The notes beneath the pieces are model-generated. The model saw only the letters and a list, made by a program, of their open reading frames with translations, searched no databases and was not told the DNA's origin. The position numbers were made by a program, and so were the translations under genes. Source: Pseudomonadota bacterium (GTDB lineage: Bacteria; Pseudomonadota; Alphaproteobacteria; Sphingomonadales; Sphingomonadaceae). From it: DNA of 64,000 bases. Location of the stretch: assembly GCA_023400405.1 (NCBI GenBank), contig JAEXFD010000057.1:1-64000 (forward strand), in the 5' to 3' direction. Below, one piece after another: positions 58,631 to 64,000 of this stretch (within the stretch, counting starts at the first letter, position 1; every line of letters begins with the position of its first letter).

Positions 58631-61498
58631 CTATCGTATCCGCTTGCCCTCCCCGTCGATGACGATGACTTCGCCCATCTTGAGCGCTCGAATCGGTGCC
58701 TCGATCTGGTCAAGCGGACCCATCACGATCCAGGTCAGCGTCTTAGTATCTATCTGCGAAGCAAAAGCTGCTTGCGCCTCCGCAGGAGACATGGCTGCCA
58801 GCCGCTTGACCAGTTGTTCCAGATAATCGTCGGGCCGTCCGTATCGCAGATTGTCGCTGATCGTCAAAGCGCCCGAACTCACGCCTTCGAAGCCGGCCGG
58901 GAGGGTGTATATCTTTGCCTTGTTCCTCACCATCTCGATCTCAGTGACGGGTGCTTTCCCACCGGCCATTCCGTCGATTTCCTTGAACATTTCACGCATG
59001 GCGTCTGCGGTTTTGTCGGCCTGCACCGCGCTGCTGGCAGTCCACATACGCTGTCCGGGTGAGCGCCTGGCGTTAGCTGTGGCGCCGTAGGACCAATGCT
59101 TGCCTTCGCGCAGATTCATCATGAGCCGAGAAGTCAGATAGCCGCCGAGTGCTCCGGTGGCTGCATCCAAAGCGTCCGCGTTCGGATCCTTGCTCGAAGG
59201 AACCAGGAGATTTGCCGAGACCGTCGATTGCGTCGCCCCTGGTTGATCAATCAGGAATACGCGCACGTGAGATGGACGTGGAGCGTCGGCTATTTTGATG
59301 GAAGGGACTGCAGGACCTTCGGCTTTCCATTTGCCAAATCGAGCCTCGAGCATCGGCAGAAGCTGCTCGAGAGTGGTGTCCCCGGCAACGATGATCGTAG
59401 AGCGTTCGGGCCGGAACAAGGCGTGGTAGTATGCAATCATCTCTTGCCGGGTAGTTGTGAAATAGGCTTCGCTCGGCAGAAAATCGTTCGGCGTCCCCTT
59501 GCCATATAGCAGTCGCGAGGCGACCAGCGGAACGGCTGCCGGAGTATTATAGGCTTGCTTCAGCCCGGCAATATCGAGAGCGCGGCTCAGATCGATTTCG
59601 GATTGGGGAAAGGTTGGACGAAACAGCGCGTCCGCTAGCAGGTCGAGCGATTCGTTTAGCGTGGGTGAAAGCGTCGATATGTTCATGCCCGCCCAGTCGG
59701 GAAAGCTGTTACTGAAGAACGTCGCGCCAAGTTCTTGTAGGCGCCGCTGGAACGATGCAGCCGTGTACTTTCCAGCGCCTTTCGCCACGAGGGCCATAAT
59801 GCCTCTGGGATCTACGTTGGGACGGCTCTCCACCATGGGCGCACTTACCGTCACGCTGATGGCCGGCGCATCGTGGCGCTCGGACAGGACGACCTTCACG
59901 CCGTTCGACAATGTCGCCCGTTGCACCAACCCCGGCGAAAACTTAGGAAAGCCATCGACCTTCGGCACGCCAGCAGAACGATCAACCGTGCTCGGGAGTG
60001 TGCTGAAGCGTGGATCGACGGGCGGGATTACCATCGGCGGCGGCGTGATTTGCTTGGCCGCGACGTCGAAAGGAGACTTCGCCGGTTCGTTTCCGGGGTC
60101 CATGATCAGCACATAGGATGGCTTGCCTAGCCAACGGCGTGCGGCGTCGCGAACCTTTTCCGGCGTCGCGGAAGCTACCCAGCGCTCCCTGTCACGCCAG
60201 CAATCGGTGGGGCGATTCTGGCTGACACATTCACTTATCGCTAAAGCCTTCGAGGACGCATATTGTATGCCGTCGACCATCTGTTTCATGGTCGCCATCT
60301 GGACCGCATGTAGCTCTTCCGCCGTCGGGCCGTCCGCAAGAAATCGTTGCAGTTCCTGATTCAGCGCGTCCTCAACGACGTCGGACTTCACACCTTCCTT
60401 TACCAGGCCGCTGAGAACGAACATTCCGGCAAGATCGAGGCCATTGTAATTCGCAGTTGCGGCATCAATGATCTTGTCGCGGCGGACCAGCCGTTCCACC
60501 AGCCTCGAAGATTCCGAGTTGCCGCCCAAAATGTTGCCGACGAATTCGAGCAGCACCGCATCTTCGGTGCCCTTTTCCGGCGCTGGCCATGTACGGATCA
60601 CATAGGCGCGTGTGGCCTTGTCATGCACCACGTTGCGCTTGTCCGCAGCCAACGGCCGAACGTTCGGTTTCATCGGCTGAACAGTTCCGCTCGCCGGAAT
60701 ATCGCCAAAATAGCGCGCGACCTTCTCCTTGGCGGTGGCTAAGTCGATGTCCCCGGACAAGATCAGCACAGCATTGTTAGGCCCGTACCAGCTCTTGAAC
60801 CACGCTTTCACATCGTCGAGCGTCGCGGCATTTAGGTCGACCATCGAACCGATCGGCGTATGACCATAAGGGTGGTCGCCAGGATAAAGCGCCTCGGTGA
60901 TATAGTCCCGCGCCGTCGCATATGGTGCATTGGCGCGTTGACGTTTCTCATTTTGGACTACGCCGCGCTGTTCGTCCAAATTCGCCTGATCGACGGCCCC
61001 GAGTAGATGCCCCATCCTATCGGATTCCATCCAAAGCGCCATGTCCAGCGCCGGGGTTGGCACGTTCTCGTAATAGTAGGTCCAATCATAGTCTGTCCCG
61101 CCATTCTGTCCCGAGGTACCAACAAGTTCGAAGGGCCTGAAGAACTCGTCCTTGAAGTTCTCACTTCCTTGAAACATCAGATGTTCGAAAAGGTGAGCGA
61201 ACCCGGTGCGTCCCGGCTGCTCGTTGCGGCTGCCGACCTTGTATAGGATGTTTACCGACACGATCGGCGTTTTGCGGTCCGTGTTCACGATCACGCGCAA
61301 ACCATTCGGCAAGGTAAATTCTTCAGTGGGAATATCGATCTTGATCGAGGCGAGCTTGTTCGGCGTCGCCGATGCCGGTGGGACTTTCGACGCGGTTTTG
61401 GCTGCCGCAGGCGCAGTCTTCTGTGCCTGAACCGGTCCGATCAATGCGGTACACGAAAGCAGCATCACCAACCAGGTGCCGCGGGAATGGAAACTCAT
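58631..61498 (-). CDS. M16-family zinc peptidase (pitrilysin-like), secreted
   Basis: A 955-residue two-half M16 peptidase. A signal peptide (MSFHSRGTWLVMLLSCTALI, cleavage after VQAQ) is followed by the active half with HLFEHLMFQG (inverted zinc motif HxxEH) and the Glu of NLDEQRGVVQNEKRQ. The second half lacks HxxEH but keeps the R/Y substrate-binding residues (SRLMMNLREGKHWSYGA). It is adjacent to a TonB-dependent receptor in the same direction, the arrangement of import systems where the peptidase cuts proteins taken up through the receptor. Confidence 0.92.
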   Translation of the reverse strand: MSFHSRGTWLVMLLSCTALIGPVQAQKTAPAAAKTASKVPPASATPNKLASIKIDIPTEEFTLPNGLRVIVNTDRKTPIVSVNILYKVGSRNEQPGRTGFAHLFEHLMFQGSENFKDEFFRPFELVGTSGQNGGTDYDWTYYYENVPTPALDMALWMESDRMGHLLGAVDQANLDEQRGVVQNEKRQRANAPYATARDYITEALYPGDHPYGHTPIGSMVDLNAATLDDVKAWFKSWYGPNNAVLILSGDIDLATAKEKVARYFGDIPASGTVQPMKPNVRPLAADKRNVVHDKATRAYVIRTWPAPEKGTEDAVLLEFVGNILGGNSESSRLVERLVRRDKIIDAATANYNGLDLAGMFVLSGLVKEGVKSDVVEDALNQELQRFLADGPTAEELHAVQMATMKQMVDGIQYASSKALAISECVSQNRPTDCWRDRERWVASATPEKVRDAARRWLGKPSYVLIMDPGNEPAKSPFDVAAKQITPPPMVIPPVDPRFSTLPSTVDRSAGVPKVDGFPKFSPGLVQRATLSNGVKVVLSERHDAPAISVTVSAPMVESRPNVDPRGIMALVAKGAGKYTAASFQRRLQELGATFFSNSFPDWAGMNISTLSPTLNESLDLLADALFRPTFPQSEIDLSRALDIAGLKQAYNTPAAVPLVASRLLYGKGTPNDFLPSEAYFTTTRQEMIAYYHALFRPERSTIIVAGDTTLEQLLPMLEARFGKWKAEGPAVPSIKIADAPRPSHVRVFLIDQPGATQSTVSANLLVPSSKDPNADALDAATGALGGYLTSRLMMNLREGKHWSYGATANARRSPGQRMWTASSAVQADKTADAMREMFKEIDGMAGGKAPVTEIEMVRNKAKIYTLPAGFEGVSSGALTISDNLRYGRPDDYLEQLVKRLAAMSPAEAQAAFASQIDTKTLTWIVMGPLDQIEAPIRALKMGEVIVIDGEGKRIR

Positions 61499-61565
61499 GT
61501 TACTCTCCAATTCGTGGGCGCGCGCTTCCGCGCTCGATAAAAGGCGTGCTCTTATTTCTTCTGCT

Positions 61566-64000
61566 TTAGAACTTCTGTGAAATACTCAGATAGTAGTTTG
61601 CTTTGCGTGGATCGCCCAGCAGACTGTAGAATCGAGCATTGCTTACGTCGGTCGGCGGCGCTTTATTGAAAATATTGTTGATACCGAATCGAAGTTCGGT
61701 ACTCTTCAGCACCCGAACGCTGCCGAACAGATCGTGGTAGGATTGGCTGGGAATCTTGGCCGACCCTTGTGCCGCCACGACCGCGTGGCTGGCCTGCAGC
61801 CAGAATGACGAGAAGTAGCGCGATCGCCAGCCGATACTCCAATTGTCCGTTGACCAAACGATCGAGGCGTTGCCCTTCCAGTCGAGCCCGCCCGCTGATG
61901 ACGTGTTGTCCTGGAAAGCGGCGGAAAGTACGCCGGCAAACTGTTGCGGGGTCGATGACTCGGAGACCTTGACCAGCAAGTTCTGAAGATGGCTCGCGCT
62001 GGCATTGATGCTGAGATTACCGGCTCGACCGAAATCATGCGTGTAGCTCGCCTGGAAATCCCAGGCATCGATACGCGCTGAATTGAAGTTTATGTAAGAT
62101 GCATCGATCGACGTAATCGGCCCCACGGCAAAGCCGCCGGAGGCGGGGCCGCGGGAGATGCGATCAGGATATTGCCGTAGGAAATCCTCGAACTGCGCTT
62201 GTCCTTCGGCGGTGTTGCCTGCGAGCAGCACGTTGAGCGGCGAAAAGAAGACATCCTTCTTGTCGATCCGCGTCCAGTCGGCCGAAAAGCGGAATCCAGG
62301 CAGGAAGCGAGGCGTCAGGATCGCTCCGAAGGTCCAGGTTTTCGATCGCTCGGGCCTTAGGTCGGGATTGCCGCCCGTGATACCCTGTATGGTTGGCCCG
62401 AGAAGCGCATTCCCACGCTCCGGATCGCGCACGTTGAGGGCGATGGTTCCCGGCGTTCTGACGAGTTGCGCTAGCGACAGCGGCAGATAGGCGGTGGCGA
62501 ATGAGCCGCGGAACGTGATGTCCTGGACCGGCTGCCACCGGAAGCTGATCGTCGGGTTGATCGTGCTGTTCGCCGCGCGCACGCGTTCGACGACGGTCCC
62601 CGGAGCCGGGCAGGTGTAGGGCGGTGGTGGAAGATCGCCGAATACGAGATCGCAGGTGATCGAGGTGAGGCCGCCGTGGCCAACGGTTCTATCGTAGCGG
62701 CCAGCGATCTGGAATTCGAGTTCGCGTGCGAAAGGAATGTTATTTTGCGCCGACAGGATCGGCACACGCATTTCGGCATAGACGCTATTGGTCGCTTGAT
62801 CACGCGCGGGCGTATAGGCGACGCTCGAAACGAGCCAGCTGCTGAGCGTTGTTATCGAATCGTTGATATTGGTTTTGGTGCGCTCGGCGAGCAGCGTCAC
62901 GGTCGGCCGCCCGCCCGGCAGCTTGATTGGCAACGGACCTGCCAGACGAAGCGAAACTGTCCGCTGGTCGGACCTTGAGGGGGTGCTCTCGATCAGCGGA
63001 GACTTGAGGAAACCATATGTTGGCGGAAATTTGGCTACATCAAGGAGCACATCGGGCTCGCCGAACATCAGACCGAGTTGCGTATCCGCATCGAATTGGG
63101 CGGGAAGGCTGAAACTGGCCGTGCTGCGGCTCCATGAATAGTCGAGAACAGCCTGCCATTCAAAGGGCAACTTCACGATCGCGCCGCCAAGCGCGCCGAT
63201 TGTTTTGCTCTTGAAGACGGCTGGGCCGTCCACGCCGTAGAATGGGACCGCGACGGAGATATCCTGCTCGAACGGGTTGTTCAGAGCGAAAGCAGACACA
63301 TCAATACGACCCGGCGCCGGATTCATATTGAACGATAGTTCGGTGCGTGCGCCATTGACTTCGCCGTAGACCGTCAGCCAATCATTGAACTTGCGACGGA
63401 GAGCCAAGCGGCCGGTCCACAGCTCGCTCGCGCCGATCAGCGACTCGCGCCCGCCAGGCACGGCGTCGGGCACATCCAGATTGCGGATGCCAGCGTTGGC
63501 AATCAGTGGTGCGATGCCATCGAGCAGGACGCCGCGATATCCGCTCGGGATGCTGAGGAAGCTCGATCCCAGCGATCCCCCGCCATATTCGGGCTTAAAC
63601 GTCAGGGTTTCGCCGGTCGCACTGTCGATGTTTGGCGTGGTGCCCACGGCACCTGCCAGAAGTTCGGGCGCAGTGACGGCAAGCCGGGCTCGCCCACGCG
63701 CGAGGAAATTGCGGTCATGCTGAAGCAGCGGATCGCTCTTGCTCCAACTGCCCGAGAAAGTGATGTTGGTCCGTCCATTCTCGAGGTTAAGCCCTCCAGC
63801 CGCTTCGAGCCGGCGGTTCGCCGCGCTGCCGTCGAAAACATTGCCGTAGGAACCGGTCAGTTCGATCCCGCGATAGTTGCGCTTGAGAATAATGTTGATG
63901 ACGCCGCCCGTCGCGCCCCCGCCGTAGATGCCGCCGGCCGAACTGGGCAGTACCTCGATGCGCTCGATCGATGACAAGGCAATGCCAGAAATGTTCGGTT
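61566..64000 (-). CDS. TonB-dependent receptor, C-terminal part (start outside window)
   Basis: At least 811 residues are visible; the frame is open to the window edge. The plug domain end (LSSIERIEVLPSSAGGIYGG, GATGGVINIILKRNY) is followed by the 22-strand barrel with family stretches such as ALLGPTIQGITGGNPDLRPE and SKTWTFGAILTPRFLPGFRF, and ends with an aromatic residue (YYLSISQKF) as required for outer-membrane insertion. The ligand is unknown. The M16 peptidase gene begins 67 bases downstream of its stop. Confidence 0.92.
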   Translation of the reverse strand, partial: PNISGIALSSIERIEVLPSSAGGIYGGGATGGVINIILKRNYRGIELTGSYGNVFDGSAANRRLEAAGGLNLENGRTNITFSGSWSKSDPLLQHDRNFLARGRARLAVTAPELLAGAVGTTPNIDSATGETLTFKPEYGGGSLGSSFLSIPSGYRGVLLDGIAPLIANAGIRNLDVPDAVPGGRESLIGASELWTGRLALRRKFNDWLTVYGEVNGARTELSFNMNPAPGRIDVSAFALNNPFEQDISVAVPFYGVDGPAVFKSKTIGALGGAIVKLPFEWQAVLDYSWSRSTASFSLPAQFDADTQLGLMFGEPDVLLDVAKFPPTYGFLKSPLIESTPSRSDQRTVSLRLAGPLPIKLPGGRPTVTLLAERTKTNINDSITTLSSWLVSSVAYTPARDQATNSVYAEMRVPILSAQNNIPFARELEFQIAGRYDRTVGHGGLTSITCDLVFGDLPPPPYTCPAPGTVVERVRAANSTINPTISFRWQPVQDITFRGSFATAYLPLSLAQLVRTPGTIALNVRDPERGNALLGPTIQGITGGNPDLRPERSKTWTFGAILTPRFLPGFRFSADWTRIDKKDVFFSPLNVLLAGNTAEGQAQFEDFLRQYPDRISRGPASGGFAVGPITSIDASYINFNSARIDAWDFQASYTHDFGRAGNLSINASASHLQNLLVKVSESSTPQQFAGVLSAAFQDNTSSAGGLDWKGNASIVWSTDNWSIGWRSRYFSSFWLQASHAVVAAQGSAKIPSQSYHDLFGSVRVLKSTELRFGINNIFNKAPPTDVSNARFYSLLGDPRKANYYLSISQKF

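Noticed and set aside
1..64000. CRISPR arrays, rRNA operons and insertion sequences
   Set aside because: No regularly spaced direct repeats, no rRNA-like sequence and no transposase gene were seen in the window.

Overview
The window is very GC-rich chromosomal DNA with the gene content of an alphaproteobacterium of the sphingomonad group (Sphingomonas-like). The evidence is DUF2794, a TrbB-I conjugation operon of the alphaproteobacterial type, MucR/Ros-type regulation, a large TonB-dependent receptor beside an M16 peptidase, and several very small sphingomonad-style proteins. No rRNA, complete tRNA or CRISPR array was seen.

Bases 1-14,300 look like core chromosome. They hold an SDR dehydrogenase, an uncharacterised membrane protein, DUF2794 with serine O-acetyltransferase (cysE) and a divergent TauE/SafE sulfite-type exporter, a peroxide-stress block (ahpC, ahpF, oxyR), a ParDE toxin-antitoxin pair, pgsA-moaD-moaE, an LplT-like MFS transporter, a LacI-type regulator and a lipoprotein of the serine beta-lactamase fold.

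Bases from about 14,600 to at least 50,000 are an integrative and conjugative element (ICE). It starts with a 14-base match to the 3' end of tRNA-Ala, then a tyrosine integrase and an AlpA/Xis-like protein. A long leftward operon encodes the mating machinery: TraG, an RHH protein, TrbB, C, D, E, J, L, F, G, I and DUF2274. Further right are a VirD2-like relaxase, a lytic transglycosylase, a TraF peptidase, DUF736, a MucR regulator, a large ParB-like protein, DUF2958 and an ArdC antirestriction protein. The right end of the element was not found; it may lie beyond the window.

The cargo between traG and the relaxase (28.4-39.1 kb) is the most unusual part. It holds a transglutaminase-like protein, a divergent XRE/NADAR pair with a perfect inverted repeat between them, and a tightly packed five-gene operon. 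That operon encodes a PRTase-CE-like phosphoribosyltransferase, a P-loop ATPase, an unknown 377-residue protein, a double-SIS/HAD fusion and a PfkB kinase. Divergent from it lie a membrane protein and an HEXXH metallopeptidase. The combination looks like a nucleotide- or sugar-metabolite pathway coupled to an ATPase, plausibly an undescribed anti-phage or inter-element conflict system. A second defence-like cluster (Abi_C protein, TIR protein, PIN-like protein) lies at 50.5-54.0 kb.

Bases 54,200-64,000 return to metabolic genes: a TonB C-terminal fragment, a LysR regulator divergent from a tautomerase/SDR/SDR operon, an NmrA-type protein, an M16 peptidase and a truncated TonB-dependent receptor. 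Coordinates were read by hand. Start codons were chosen from ribosome-binding sites, overlaps and family N-termini; doubtful ones are marked.
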